A stretch of DNA of 64,000 bases, taken from assembly GCF_040120695.1 (NCBI RefSeq), contig NZ_JBEEAC010000002.1, forward strand, positions 310,001 to 374,000, in the 5' to 3' direction. The DNA comes from Plantactinospora sp040120695. Lineage in GTDB: Bacteria > Actinomycetota > Actinomycetes > Mycobacteriales > Micromonosporaceae. Shown piece after piece: positions 48,140 through 56,742 of this stretch; position 1 is the stretch's first letter, and each line of letters opens with the position of its first letter. A program made the position numbers and the translations under genes. The notes under the pieces were generated by a model. That model was not told the DNA's origin. It saw only the letters and a list, made by a program, of their open reading frames with translations, and did not search any database.

Positions 48140-49978
48140 TCAGCTGTCCAGACCACGCAGCACGAGCGGCAGCCGGCGTGCCCCGTCCGGGGTGACCCGC
48201 ACCGGCACGCCCCAGTCCTGGCGGCTCAGGTGGCAGGCGGCGTGCTCGGCCTCGGCGTCGCAGGTGGCGGCCTGCGCGACGACCTGCAGCACCCCGGAGT
48301 CGACCCGGTCGTTCAGCACCAGCCGGCGGGACAGCTCGGTCCCCGCCCCGGCACCGTCGAGCAGCAGTTCGGGCGGGGAGGCGGAGACCTCCAGCCGGGT
48401 CGAGGGGCCGAGCGAGGAGTCCAGCTTCTGCCCCGGCGGCGGCTCGAAGATGACGTCCAGGGTCAGCTCACCGGCGGCGAGATCCGTCGGCGGACGCTCC
48501 GCACGGTGCCGGCTCCCGGCGATCGTGCTTGCCCCGGCCGCGGAGAGGGCGCCCGGCGCCAGCCGGCTCAGCCGGTGCCCGGCCGACTCGACCACCAGCA
48601 CCTCGCCGTCCCCGGTCAGCACCACGTCGCTCGGCTCCGCGAGCCCGGAGGCGACCGTCGAGACCGTCGCGGTCTCCGGGTCGAACCGCCGGACCGCGCC
48701 GTTGTAGGTGTCGGCCACCAGCACCGAACCGTCCGGCAGCGCGCCGACGCCCAGCGGATGCTGGAACAGCGCCTGCTCGGCCGGGCCGTCGACGTGGCCG
48801 AAGTCGAAGAGCCCCTGCCCGACGGCGGTGCTCAGTACCCCGTCGGAGACGAACCGCAGTGCGCTGGTCTCACTGTCGGCGATCCACAGCCGACGGCCGT
48901 CGGCGGAGGTCGAAAGACCGGAGGGCTGCGCCATCCAGACGTCCGGCAGCGGCCCGTCCCGCAACGCCTCCACGGTGGTGCCGGCGTAGACGCCGACGGT
49001 CCGCTTGACCGGGTCGAACCACCAGAGCTGGTGGATGCCGGCCATCGCCACGATCAGGCGGTCGTCGTACCAGGCGAGATCCCACGGGGAGGAGAGGTCG
49101 GCGGCGAGCGCGTCGTGCGGGTGACCGTCCACCGTCGAACGCCACTGCCGGCCGGTACCGGCCACGGTGGTCACCTCGCCGGGCCCCAGCCGTACGCCCC
49201 GAAGCAGGTGGTTGACGGTGTCCGCCACCACGATGTCGTAGCCGGCGATCTCGGCGGTGTGCTCGGGCAGCCGGCACACCCCCTGCGGCTCGGCGAACCT
49301 GGCCACCTCGGCCGGGCCGTCCGACCGCCCCCGCTCGGCGGAGCCGATCCGGCGCAGCACCGTCTCGCCGTCCGGTGCCAGCTCCACCAGGGAGTGCCGG
49401 GCCGAGTCCGAGACCAGCAGGTTTCCACCGTCGAGCTCGATCGCCTTGCCGGGGAACCGCAACACGGTCTCCGGCTCGGCCGGTGGCACGTACGGGCCGT
49501 CGCCCCGGTGCAGCGTGCCCTTCGCCTCGTGCGTGGCGATCAACTCGTCGAGTAGTCGGGAGAGGCCTTCGGCGTGGCCCTCGCCGGCCATCGAGGCGAC
49601 GACGTAGCCCTCCGGATCGATCACGTTGAGAGTCGGCCAGGCCTTCGCGGCGTACTGCTGCCAGACCGTCATGTCCGCGTCGTCGAGTACCGGGTGGGCG
49701 ACGCCGTACCGCTCGACGGCGGCGGTCAGGGCGTCGGGGTCGCGCTCGTGCTCGAACTTCGGCGAGTGCACCCCGATCACCACCAGGGCGTCGCCGTACT
49801 TCTCCTCCAGCGGACGCAGTTCGTCCAGCACGTGCAGGCAGTTGATGCAGCAGAAGGTCCAGAAGTCCAACAGGACGCAGCGACCCCGGAGGTCCCGCAA
49901 CGTCAGCTCCGCTCCGCCGGTGTTGAGCCACCGGCGGCCCTTCAGCTCGGGTGCACGGACGCGGGGCGAAGTAGCCAT
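48140..49978 (-). CDS. Thioredoxin domain-NHL repeat protein
   Basis: A 612-residue protein. The N-terminal thioredoxin-like domain (LKGRRWLNTGGAELTLRDLRGR, then LLDFWTFCCINCLHVLDEL) has the redox motif CINC. It is followed by NHL-type beta-propeller repeats (about 190-470): PQGVCRLPEHTAEIAGYDIVVADTVNH, HPLGVGALPDGSVLVADTYNGAVRRFD. A C-terminal beta domain of about 130 residues ends the protein. Similar to NHLRC2-type proteins. No signal peptide visible, so cytoplasmic. Function in bacteria is uncertain, likely thiol-disulfide related. Confidence 0.92.
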   Translation of the reverse strand: MATSPRVRAPELKGRRWLNTGGAELTLRDLRGRCVLLDFWTFCCINCLHVLDELRPLEEKYGDALVVIGVHSPKFEHERDPDALTAAVERYGVAHPVLDDADMTVWQQYAAKAWPTLNVIDPEGYVVASMAGEGHAEGLSRLLDELIATHEAKGTLHRGDGPYVPPAEPETVLRFPGKAIELDGGNLLVSDSARHSLVELAPDGETVLRRIGSAERGRSDGPAEVARFAEPQGVCRLPEHTAEIAGYDIVVADTVNHLLRGVRLGPGEVTTVAGTGRQWRSTVDGHPHDALAADLSSPWDLAWYDDRLIVAMAGIHQLWWFDPVKRTVGVYAGTTVEALRDGPLPDVWMAQPSGLSTSADGRRLWIADSETSALRFVSDGVLSTAVGQGLFDFGHVDGPAEQALFQHPLGVGALPDGSVLVADTYNGAVRRFDPETATVSTVASGLAEPSDVVLTGDGEVLVVESAGHRLSRLAPGALSAAGASTIAGSRHRAERPPTDLAAGELTLDVIFEPPPGQKLDSSLGPSTRLEVSASPPELLLDGAGAGTELSRRLVLNDRVDSGVLQVVAQAATCDAEAEHAACHLSRQDWGVPVRVTPDGARRLPLVLRGLDS

Positions 49979-50054
49979 ACCGCCACCCTGCCATGCCGAT
50001 GCCGGGAAGGCCCCCGGGCCCCGGTCATTGTGCTGCGGCGAACCGGCCGATGGC

Positions 50055-50396
50055 CTACGGCGAGGAGTTGACCCGTGGCCGTGGCACGGTGGCGCCGGTG
50101 CGGCGGCGCATGTCGGCCAGCGCCTCCATCAGGGCGCCGCCCTGCTCGATGGTGATGTGAAAGACCTGCCGATCCTCGAAGTCCGTCCGGGCGAGGCGGA
50201 TGAAGGGGCGCGGCTCGGGGTCGTCGACGTACTGCACGAGTTGAGCCATGACCTCGACCGCCTGCCGCTCGTCGCGGGGGTTGCAGTCGTACCACCGACT
50301 GGCGTGGGTCGGCGGTGAGGAATCCGGGTGGACGCCGCGAAAGGTCGCGGTACATTCGCCCGGGTCACACCAGCCCGGATGAGGATCGGTGGCCAT
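50055..50396 (-). CDS. DUF6907-like protein with a Cys/His motif
   Basis: A 113-residue protein. The start HPGWCDPGECTATFRGVHPDS has the W-C-D, C and H pattern seen in actinobacterial DUF6907 proteins and could hold a zinc. The rest forms a beta strand-helix unit (RPFIRLARTDFEDRQVFHITIEQGGALMEALADMRRR), also family-like. No neighbours suggest a role. Function unknown. Confidence 0.72.
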   Translation of the reverse strand: MATDPHPGWCDPGECTATFRGVHPDSSPPTHASRWYDCNPRDERQAVEVMAQLVQYVDDPEPRPFIRLARTDFEDRQVFHITIEQGGALMEALADMRRRTGATVPRPRVNSSP

Positions 50397-50658
50397 CGGC
50401 GGCTCCTTGCGAACTGTCAGGATCTCGGGTTGGGACGTGCGTGGCTGGGGTGCTGGGTCGCCCTGGAGGCGGCGGAGGCCGCGACGCGGTAATCGCGGTC
50501 CGCCGCCGGACGAATGTTACGCTGCGTGACTTGACGGCCTCGGTCAGCAGTGCCGGGTAGACCCTACACAATGTGTGGTTGTCCCACTCGGTCAGGTGTC
50601 TGGCAGATTGTCGGCCGTAGTCAGTGCGCCGCGCGTCATGCCGGTCACCGGACCGTGG
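50397..50658. other. Intergenic region with a small palindrome
   Basis: No gene seen. ACACAATGTGT at 50566-50576 is a 5+1+5 palindrome midway between the DUF6907-like gene start and the end of the methyltransferase gene. It may be an operator or part of a weak terminator; the region is slightly less GC-rich than average. Confidence 0.4.
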
Positions 50659-51444
50659 TCAACGCGGCCGGCGCCCGATGGTGGACAACGCCAGATTGCT
50701 CTTGACCCGCAACTCGGGGACGAGGAGCAGTTGTCGGAAGGCGTCCAGGTCGGTCGGGGACATACCCGCCTCGATCAGCTTCTGCCGGATCGCACCAGCG
50801 GTTCCCCACGGGAGCAGGCATCCGTGGCTGCCGCCGACCCAGGTCCCGGTGTGCCCGACGGTGTCGCACTCCGTCAGCCCCAGGTCGAGCATTGCCCCGT
50901 GCACCCGGCGGCCCCACTTCGAGCGGTTCCCGGCGTCCTGCAACGCGGTCTGGAACGCGTCGTGATAGGCCTCGAACAACCGGTCGGCCTCGTCGGGATC
51001 CGGTGCTGCCAGCACGCTGGTACGCCAGGTCGGCTCGAACTCCTCGACCGCCAGGACGCCGCCCGGGTTGAGGGCGTCGACGAGTTTCGTGAGGACGTCG
51101 ATCCGCTGCGGCAGGTGTCCGAGGAGGAGCCGGACGTGGATGAGGTCGAAGCTGCCGGGCAGCGGCTCGGTGACGATGTTGTGCTCGCGTAGGTCCACCC
51201 GGGGATCCCGCCGACAGGGGCGCAGGTCGACATCGGTGGCGATCACCTCGCCGCGCGGGGCCAGCCCGGCGATCGTGCCGGCGATGCCGCTCGCGCCCAC
51301 CGCGACCACCAGACACCGGGCGTCCTGGGATATCCCCGCGTCGCGGAGCCGCTGCTCGCTGAACGGGTCGTACACGCCGGCCAGTGCCCGGAGCATGACG
51401 TCGTTGTCGGTTTCGGCGTTCTGGAAGATGTACGTGCTCGGCAC
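50659..51444 (-). CDS. SAM-dependent methyltransferase of the GntR-ABC cassette
   Basis: A 261-residue class I methyltransferase. Motif I is diverged (CLVVAVGASGIAGTIAGL in place of a DxGxGxG), followed by the acidic VIATDVDLRP, the motif LIHVRLLLGHLP and NPGGVLAVEEFEP. These fit Methyltransf_25/11-type enzymes. GTG at 51444 has GAGGAG upstream, which excludes the 520-residue frame. It lies 20 bp after the permease gene and is probably co-transcribed with the transporter. Acceptor unknown; the altered glycine motif is notable. Confidence 0.85.
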   Translation of the reverse strand: MPSTYIFQNAETDNDVMLRALAGVYDPFSEQRLRDAGISQDARCLVVAVGASGIAGTIAGLAPRGEVIATDVDLRPCRRDPRVDLREHNIVTEPLPGSFDLIHVRLLLGHLPQRIDVLTKLVDALNPGGVLAVEEFEPTWRTSVLAAPDPDEADRLFEAYHDAFQTALQDAGNRSKWGRRVHGAMLDLGLTECDTVGHTGTWVGGSHGCLLPWGTAGAIRQKLIEAGMSPTDLDAFRQLLLVPELRVKSNLALSTIGRRPR

Positions 51445-51464
51445 GGGTTTCTCCTCGTGAGGCG

Positions 51465-52256
51465 TCAGGCGGTGGTGTGGTGGATCCAGGGGGTGAGCGC
51501 CCGCAGGGTGGCGGTGAGGGCGTAGAAGAGGTTGATGCTCATCGCGGCGAGCACGACGATCGCCGCCCAGGCCAGGGCCGCGTTGGTCCCGGCGTTCTGG
51601 ATGACGACGCCGAGCCCGTCGGTCGCACCGAACAGCTCGGCGACCGTCGCGCCGATGAGCGCGAGTGGTAGGGCGATCCGGAGGCCGCCGAAGACGTGCG
51701 GGAGCGCGGCGGGCACGCGGAACTTCAGGAAGGTGGCCCAGCGCGGAGCGTTGAGGGACCTGGCCAGCTCCACGAGCTCGGCGGGTGTGGCGGTGAGCCC
51801 GGTACTGGTGGCCAGGGCGATCGGAAAGAAGCACATCAGCCAGACCAGGACCACCTTCGGCCCTGCTCCGAACCCGCCGATGGTGACGAGTAGCGGCGCG
51901 AAGACCGGCTTGGGTGTGCTGCTGATGGTCAACAGCATCGGGTACAGGGCTCGTTCGAGCCGGTGGGACGCTGCGAGGACGGTCCCGAGCAGCACGGCGG
52001 AGGCGATCGCGAGAGCAAATCCCGCGATCGCCTCGCCGAGGGTGACGGCTGCGTTCCGCAGCAGATAACCCGGCTCGTCCCAGATCGCCGCGGCCACCGC
52101 CGGTGGCCCCGGCACGATGTAGGGCGCGATGTCCAGGGCGACGACCGTCAGCCACCACGTGGCGACGAATCCGGCGATGCCCAGCAGCGGCGTTCCGACG
52201 GTGGACAGCGCGGTCCGCCAACGCGGGATAGGTGCGGGGCCTGCGCGGTGCGGCAT
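51465..52256 (-). CDS. ABC transporter permease, NitT/TauT/SsuC type
   Basis: A 263-residue inner-membrane permease with six hydrophobic segments and the EAA loop around EAIAGFALAIASAVLLGTVL and ELARSLNAPRWATFLKFRVPAALPHVFGGLRIAL. It forms an importer with the binding protein encoded 11 bp upstream. No ATPase (SsuB-like) gene is in the cassette, so the ATPase must come from elsewhere. Substrate class: sulfonates, nitrate, pyrimidine precursors or similar. Confidence 0.92.
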   Translation of the reverse strand: MPHRAGPAPIPRWRTALSTVGTPLLGIAGFVATWWLTVVALDIAPYIVPGPPAVAAAIWDEPGYLLRNAAVTLGEAIAGFALAIASAVLLGTVLAASHRLERALYPMLLTISSTPKPVFAPLLVTIGGFGAGPKVVLVWLMCFFPIALATSTGLTATPAELVELARSLNAPRWATFLKFRVPAALPHVFGGLRIALPLALIGATVAELFGATDGLGVVIQNAGTNAALAWAAIVVLAAMSINLFYALTATLRALTPWIHHTTA

Positions 52257-52267
52257 GCCGACGTGGC

Positions 52268-53293
52268 CTACCCGACCAGGTCGGGCGCGAGGATGGCGCT
52301 CGGGGTGAGGCCCATCGGGATCGTACCGGCAGCCTGGAGGATCGCGATGTTCTTGGCCATCCGCGACTCGTTGAACTGGCCGAGCGGGCCGTCCGACATG
52401 CCCTCGACGTACGCCCGCAGGGCCTTGACCTCGGCGACCGCCGCCGCCGGCGGCTGTCCCTGCGTCTCCTTCATCGACGAGTAGATCTGGCCCGCCTCCT
52501 CAGGGTGGTTGATCGCGTACTCCAGTCCCCGAAGCAGCGCCCGGTTGAAGCGGCGGACCAGGTCCGGCTTGTTCCGCGCGGTCTCAGTGGTGACACCGAT
52601 GGCGGAACCGTGCAGGTCGCCGATGTAGTCCGTGAAGGGCAGCGTCACCACATCCTGCTTGGCGACCGTACGAACCGACTCGACCGCCGGGACGAACTGG
52701 CTGATCGCGTCCACCTTCTTCTGGGCGAGCATCGCCGCGTGCTGGGTCGCGATCGGGTTGCTCACCCACTTGACCTTGGAAGGGTCGAAGCCAGCCAGTC
52801 GCGCATAGGTGCTGAAAAGCAGGTAGTTGATGCCGCCGGGAAGGTAGGAGAGAGTCCGGCCGGCAAGGTCGCGTGGCGTGGCGATCCCGCTCGACTTGAG
52901 CGCGACGAAGCAGGCCAGGTTCCGCTGGTGCAGTACGGACGTGAGCCTGAAGTCCTTGAAGCCACCGTTACGGGTGAATTCGATCATCGCGCCGTTCACG
53001 TCCACCGTCGCGAAGGTGGCCTGACCCCCGGCCAGGGTCTTCAGGTTGCTCGTGGTGCCCTTGCCCGGAAGGACCTGCACCTCCAGCCCGACCTCGGTGA
53101 ACCAACCCTTGGCCCGGGCCACGAAGATCGGAGCCTCGCGGCCCTGGAAGCCCGCCCCGCTCAGAATCGAAACCTTCTCCACCGGCTGTTGGCCGCTGTT
53201 CTCGCCGTCGCCGTCACCGCAGGCCGCTAGCGTCGCGGTGGCGGTAGCCGCCGCACCGGCCAGTAGGCGGCGGCGGGTCAGTACGAGCGTCAT
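52268..53293 (-). CDS. ABC substrate-binding lipoprotein, SsuA/THI5-like
   Basis: A 341-residue lipoprotein. The N-terminus TRRRLLAGAAATATATLAAC has a Tat-like twin-arginine and a lipobox. The domain is periplasmic-binding type II of the NMT1/SsuA kind: PIFVARAKGWFTEVGLEVQV, LAGGQATFATVDVNGAMIEF, LAGRTLSYLPGG. These usually bind aliphatic sulfonates, taurine or thiamine-precursor pyrimidines. First gene of the cassette; two 25-bp operator-like elements lie upstream. Confidence 0.92.
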   Translation of the reverse strand: MTLVLTRRRLLAGAAATATATLAACGDGDGENSGQQPVEKVSILSGAGFQGREAPIFVARAKGWFTEVGLEVQVLPGKGTTSNLKTLAGGQATFATVDVNGAMIEFTRNGGFKDFRLTSVLHQRNLACFVALKSSGIATPRDLAGRTLSYLPGGINYLLFSTYARLAGFDPSKVKWVSNPIATQHAAMLAQKKVDAISQFVPAVESVRTVAKQDVVTLPFTDYIGDLHGSAIGVTTETARNKPDLVRRFNRALLRGLEYAINHPEEAGQIYSSMKETQGQPPAAAVAEVKALRAYVEGMSDGPLGQFNESRMAKNIAILQAAGTIPMGLTPSAILAPDLVG

Positions 53294-53306
53294 CTGATCT
53301 CCTCAC

Positions 53307-53331
53307 ACTTGGAAAGCTTGGTAAGCCAAGT
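53307..53331. promoter_or_regulatory. GntR operator candidate 1 (ABC side)
   Basis: A 25-bp element starting ACTTGG and ending GCCAAGT, so its ends are inverted repeats. It begins 14 bp from the binding-protein start codon. It shares 20 of 25 positions with the element at 53499-53523. Confidence 0.7.
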
Positions 53332-53498
53332 TGATGGTCGGGATCCTCCGGCCGAGGGGCGCCCCCGCTACGGGCTGGGCGCGGATGTCCTGTGATGCGG
53401 GTCGTGGTCGGGCCGTTGTCGTGGCACGACGAAGGAGCGGGTGCGGACGGGCTCGGAGGAGCCGCCTGCCACGGAGATCACCCGGACCTGCCCAGCCA

Positions 53499-53523
53499 AC
53501 TTAGATTGCCAGGTAGGCCAAGT
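53499..53523. promoter_or_regulatory. GntR operator candidate 2 (gntR side)
   Basis: A 25-bp element starting ACTTAGA and ending GGCCAAGT, same orientation and pattern as the element at 53307-53331; the common core includes GGTA and GCCAAGT. It lies 80 bp before the gntR start. Confidence 0.7.
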
Positions 53524-53602
53524 CAACGTCGATGCCTTGGGTTGCTTGTGTTGCCAGGGGCGGCATGGTCCGATCTTGGAGGACTAAACAGGGGGACCTC
53601 AT

Positions 53603-53842
53603 ATGCCTGCACCTGCCTCGCCGGCCGAGCCGGTGTACCGCCGCGTCATGCGAGACGTGGAAGCCAAGATCGCGAGTGGCGAGCTTCGACCGGGCGACCA
53701 GCTACCCTCGATCAGCCAGCTCCGGGAGCAGTACAGGTGCTCGGCGCCGACCATCAAGCAGGCGCTGGCACGGCTACAGGAGCGTGGCGTGCTCCAGGGG
53801 CATCAGGGCAGGGGCGTGTACGTTACGCCCGCTCCCGACTGA
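53603..53842 (+). CDS. Minimal GntR-family regulator (winged helix only)
   Basis: A 79-residue protein consisting of only a GntR winged-helix domain: YRRVMRDVEAKIASGELRPGDQLPSISQLREQYRCSAPTIKQALARLQERGVLQGHQGRGVYV. There is no effector-binding domain, so length is far below typical GntR proteins (about 230). The ATG has GGGGG upstream. Divergent from the ABC-methyltransferase cassette and very likely its regulator through the paired 25-bp elements. How a signal is sensed without a ligand domain is unclear. Confidence 0.92.
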   Translation: MPAPASPAEPVYRRVMRDVEAKIASGELRPGDQLPSISQLREQYRCSAPTIKQALARLQERGVLQGHQGRGVYVTPAPD

Positions 53843-53854
53843 CTCCCGGCGCTG

Positions 53855-53880
53855 GGGCGGGCCCGGAGTGGGGCCCGCCC
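53855..53880 (+). terminator. Terminator after gntR
   Basis: GGGCGGGCCC at 53855-53864 and GGGCCCGCCC at 53871-53880, perfect 10-bp arms and a 6-nt loop. Confidence 0.75.
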
Positions 53881-53894
53881 GTGGAAACGACAGA

Positions 53895-53932
53895 CGCCCC
53901 GCCTGACGGAACCTTGGACCGCAGGCGGGGCG
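53895..53932 (-). terminator. Terminator after the LppU-like gene
   Basis: CGCCCCGCCTG at 53895-53905 and CAGGCGGGGCG at 53922-53932, 16-nt loop, just downstream of the minus-strand stop at 53959. Confidence 0.75.
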
Positions 53933-53958
53933 CCGGCCGGTTCGGCCGTAGCGGACCG

Positions 53959-56742
53959 CTACCCGCCGGCCGGTGCCGCCGCCGGTTGCAGGCAGAGCAC
54001 CTCCTGGCGGTCCGGTATGACGATCGTCTGCGGAGTGTCCGGTGGGCACTCGTTCTTGTCGGTCACCTTCGAGCCGACCTTGAAGACGCCCTGCTCGGCG
54101 CAGTCCGCGATCACCGGGGTACCGCCGGAGTCCTTCACGCAGGCGCCCACCGCCGGGTTGAACGGGGGTGCCGGGTCGTCGCTGTTTATCTTGCCAAGCA
54201 GCCAGAGCGTGCCCAGCGGGATCGCCAGCAGCAGTACCGCCGCGATCAGCACCAGGGCCAGCACCTTGCCGTTGCGTACCTGCGGCGTCGGCGGCTCGGT
54301 CTTCGTCTCCGACTCCGCCACCTCGGGCTTGAACGAGTCGAACCTGCCCGGCTTGTCGTCGGGGGCACCCCAGCCCGGGCCGGCGGATGCGGGTGCCCCG
54401 GACGGAGGCGCGCCGCCAGGCGGCGTCCCGTACGTCCCGGGTCCCGCCCCGGGCGCTCCGTACGCGCCCGCGGAACCGGGCCGGCCAAACCCGGGGCCGT
54501 CCCCGTCCGGCCGGCCAAACCCGGGGCCGTCCCCGTCCGGTGGGCCGAAGCCCGGGGCCCCGGGCGGTGGCCCGAAGTCCGGCTGGCCGGGCGGTACGCC
54601 GAACCGGTCGGTGCCGGGCGGGGCGGACGTGCCGAACTGGCCCGGGCCGCCCGGGCCGGGACCACCGAAGCGGTCCCCGTCGAAGGGCGCGGGCCCGCTA
54701 CCGGCGGGTGCGCCGAACTGGCCACCACCGGCCGGCCCGGAGCCGTCGAACCGGTCCGACACGCCCGCTCCGGGCCCGCCGAAGCGGTCCCCGTCGAACG
54801 GCGCTGGCCCGCCGAAGCGGTCCTGTTCGGCCTGTCCGGGTCCGCCGAGGCGGTCCTGTTCGGCCTGTCCGGGTCCGCCGGAACGGTTTCCGTCGAATGG
54901 GGCCGGCCCGTTCGTGCCGGGCCCGTCCACCGCGACTCCACTTTGCCCGGGCATGCCACCACCGGGACCGGTCAGGTCGGCGAAGGGCGACCCGCTCGAC
55001 GGCCGGTTCGGGGCGTCGGGCTGCGGTGCCCGGGCGCCAGGAACGGCTACCCGGGTGGCCGGCGGGTCGCCGGGGAAGCCGTCGCCGTGCTCGCCCGGCC
55101 CCGGCTGGCCGGGCGGGGCACCATAGACAGCCGGGCCGGCCCGGCGCGCATCGACACCATCCGACCGGCCGCCGTCCCAGCCGTCGCCCGGTGCGCGGGC
55201 CGACCGGTCGCTGTCCCAACCGGGTGCGCTGCCCGACCGGTCGCTGTCCCAGCCGGCGGGGCGGGCCGATGGCCCTGGTTGACCGGCGTCCCAGCCGGCC
55301 GGCCCGCCCGCCGGACCCGACTGCCGGTCCGGTTCCTCGGTGCCGGCCGGGCGGCCGTACACCCGGGGTTTGGGTGCCGGTACCGAGGCTGCGGCGCCGA
55401 GGTCGGCGGGCGGCAGTACCCGGCTCGCCGCCGGTACGGCGGCACTGCCCGCGACGGCCCGGCCGGTTGGCCGGTCGGGTGCGCCGGCCGACTCCGGCTG
55501 TCCCGTCACCCCGGGTACCGAGACCCGGCCGGCGACCGCCGCGTCGGTCGGAACCCGCGGTTGCGGTACGGCGACCGATGCGGCCCCGGGCGTGGGCGCC
55601 GGAGACTGTGGTGCCGGGGACTGTGGTGCTGCGGACTGTGGTGCCGGGAACTGTGGTGCCGGGGACTGTGGTGCCGCCTCGGGCACGCCGGGCGCCCAGC
55701 CACCCTGGTCCCGGGCGGCCGAGCCGTACTCGTCCGGCGTCTGGCGGCCGGCGGGCGGGGAATAGTCGGCCGGTGGTGCCGCCGCCAGGCTGGCTCCGGG
55801 GATCCGGGTCTCCTGCGGCGGCAGCGGTACGGCGTTTCCGGGCGAGATCCCCGGTGCCGGACGCGGCTGGTACGCCGGCCCGTCCGGCTCACGCGCGTCG
55901 AACTCCGGCTCGCGCCGGGCCAGGTCGGGTTCGCGTCGGTCGAGGTTGGGCGGCCCCGGTCGGTCAAAGGCGGCTTCGCGCTGCTCGAAGGCGGCTTCGT
56001 GCCGGTCGAACTCCGGTCGGGACGGCTCGAACGGCCCCGGCCTGTTGTCGCCCGGTCCGGCCGACCAGGTCGGCGGCTGGGGGGCCCAGGCGGACGGCTG
56101 CGGTGTGCCGCCGTGCGGCGCGTCCGGCTCGGCGGACCGCTGTGGCTCGGCGGACGGCTGTGCATAGCCGCCCGGCGGGCCGCCGGAGTCCGGGTGGGAC
56201 CCGGAGTCCGAACCGGACGATGCCTTTCCCCAGACCTCGGCCGCCGGCCACGGCTCACCCTCCGGGATCACCGGACGGTTGATCGGCGGGTAGCTGGGCG
56301 GCTCGCCGGGCTGACCGGCACCGGTCCAGCGCGGCGGGCCGGACTGGTTCGGCGGGCTTCCCCACTCCGGTGGGAAGCCCGAGCCGTCCGGCGGCGCCTG
56401 CGGTGTGCCGACGGACTCCGGGGGTGGGCCCCAGGGGCCGTCCGGGCGGGCGGCGGGCGCGCCCGGGGCTTCGCCGGGAGCTGCCCAGCCGGCCGGGCCG
56501 GGGTGAGCCGGGGCGGCCCCCGCTGATTCGTTCCAGGCCACCGGCGCGCTGGCCCGCCCGGCGGGCGGTGGCGGAGCCCAGCCGAAGTCGGCCGGTGGTG
56601 TACCTGCGGAACCTTGGGAACCCTGGGACGGGAACCGGTCGTCGGGGTGTGGTGTGGAATTGTCGTACGGGGTTGGGCCTGCGGCGCCCGGCGCAGCCTC
56701 GTCCGGCCACCGGCCGGGGTGCTGCGGATCCTCGGACGTCAT
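53959..56742 (-). CDS. Giant proline-rich protein with a C-terminal LppU-like domain
   Basis: A 927-residue protein. Residues 1-815 are disordered, rich in Pro, Gly, Ala and Asp, with many internal repeats such as GGPGQAEQDR, APFDGDRFGGPG and PQSPAPQS. One TM helix (VLALVLIAAVLLLAIPLGTLWLL, near residue 835) precedes a 70-residue extracytoplasmic domain with cysteines (FNPAVGACVKDSGG, VIADCAEQG, NECPPDT, EVLCLQP). This end resembles mycobacterial LppU and Streptomyces SCO3897-type proteins. The long tail would be cytoplasmic. ATG at 56742. Function unknown. Confidence 0.85.
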   Translation of the reverse strand: MTSEDPQHPGRWPDEAAPGAAGPTPYDNSTPHPDDRFPSQGSQGSAGTPPADFGWAPPPPAGRASAPVAWNESAGAAPAHPGPAGWAAPGEAPGAPAARPDGPWGPPPESVGTPQAPPDGSGFPPEWGSPPNQSGPPRWTGAGQPGEPPSYPPINRPVIPEGEPWPAAEVWGKASSGSDSGSHPDSGGPPGGYAQPSAEPQRSAEPDAPHGGTPQPSAWAPQPPTWSAGPGDNRPGPFEPSRPEFDRHEAAFEQREAAFDRPGPPNLDRREPDLARREPEFDAREPDGPAYQPRPAPGISPGNAVPLPPQETRIPGASLAAAPPADYSPPAGRQTPDEYGSAARDQGGWAPGVPEAAPQSPAPQFPAPQSAAPQSPAPQSPAPTPGAASVAVPQPRVPTDAAVAGRVSVPGVTGQPESAGAPDRPTGRAVAGSAAVPAASRVLPPADLGAAASVPAPKPRVYGRPAGTEEPDRQSGPAGGPAGWDAGQPGPSARPAGWDSDRSGSAPGWDSDRSARAPGDGWDGGRSDGVDARRAGPAVYGAPPGQPGPGEHGDGFPGDPPATRVAVPGARAPQPDAPNRPSSGSPFADLTGPGGGMPGQSGVAVDGPGTNGPAPFDGNRSGGPGQAEQDRLGGPGQAEQDRFGGPAPFDGDRFGGPGAGVSDRFDGSGPAGGGQFGAPAGSGPAPFDGDRFGGPGPGGPGQFGTSAPPGTDRFGVPPGQPDFGPPPGAPGFGPPDGDGPGFGRPDGDGPGFGRPGSAGAYGAPGAGPGTYGTPPGGAPPSGAPASAGPGWGAPDDKPGRFDSFKPEVAESETKTEPPTPQVRNGKVLALVLIAAVLLLAIPLGTLWLLGKINSDDPAPPFNPAVGACVKDSGGTPVIADCAEQGVFKVGSKVTDKNECPPDTPQTIVIPDRQEVLCLQPAAAPAGG
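54478..55680 (-). repeat. Internal repeats of the proline-rich region
   Basis: A 36-bp near-exact duplication lies at about 54478-54549 (GGCCGGCCAAACCCGGGGCC motif twice); 15-bp units with GACTGTGGTGCCG repeat about four times at 55610-55675; further GG(A/T)CCGCC-type units occur between. All keep frame with the minus-strand gene. Confidence 0.7.

Larger units (their letters stand above)
53294..53602. other. Control region between the ABC cassette and gntR
   Basis: A 309-bp divergent intergenic region with no gene. It holds two matching elements at 53307-53331 and 53499-53523, one next to each start, as well as presumed promoters for both directions. Longer + strand frames here are shadows. 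Confidence 0.7.

Noticed and set aside
50566..50576. ACACAATGTGT as a second GntR operator
   Set aside because: Pattern differs from the ACTTGG/CCAAGT elements and it lies downstream of the cassette, so no link is supported.
50659..52221. 520-residue frame for the methyltransferase
   Set aside because: Upper half runs through the permease gene in another frame; GTG at 51444 with GAGGAG upstream and the normal domain length fit better.
53392..56526. 1044-residue + strand open frame
   Set aside because: Lies antisense to the proline-rich LppU-like gene; its content (Arg/Gly/Ala-rich, no domain) is what the complement of GC-rich Pro/Gly codons gives, and it has no ribosome site.
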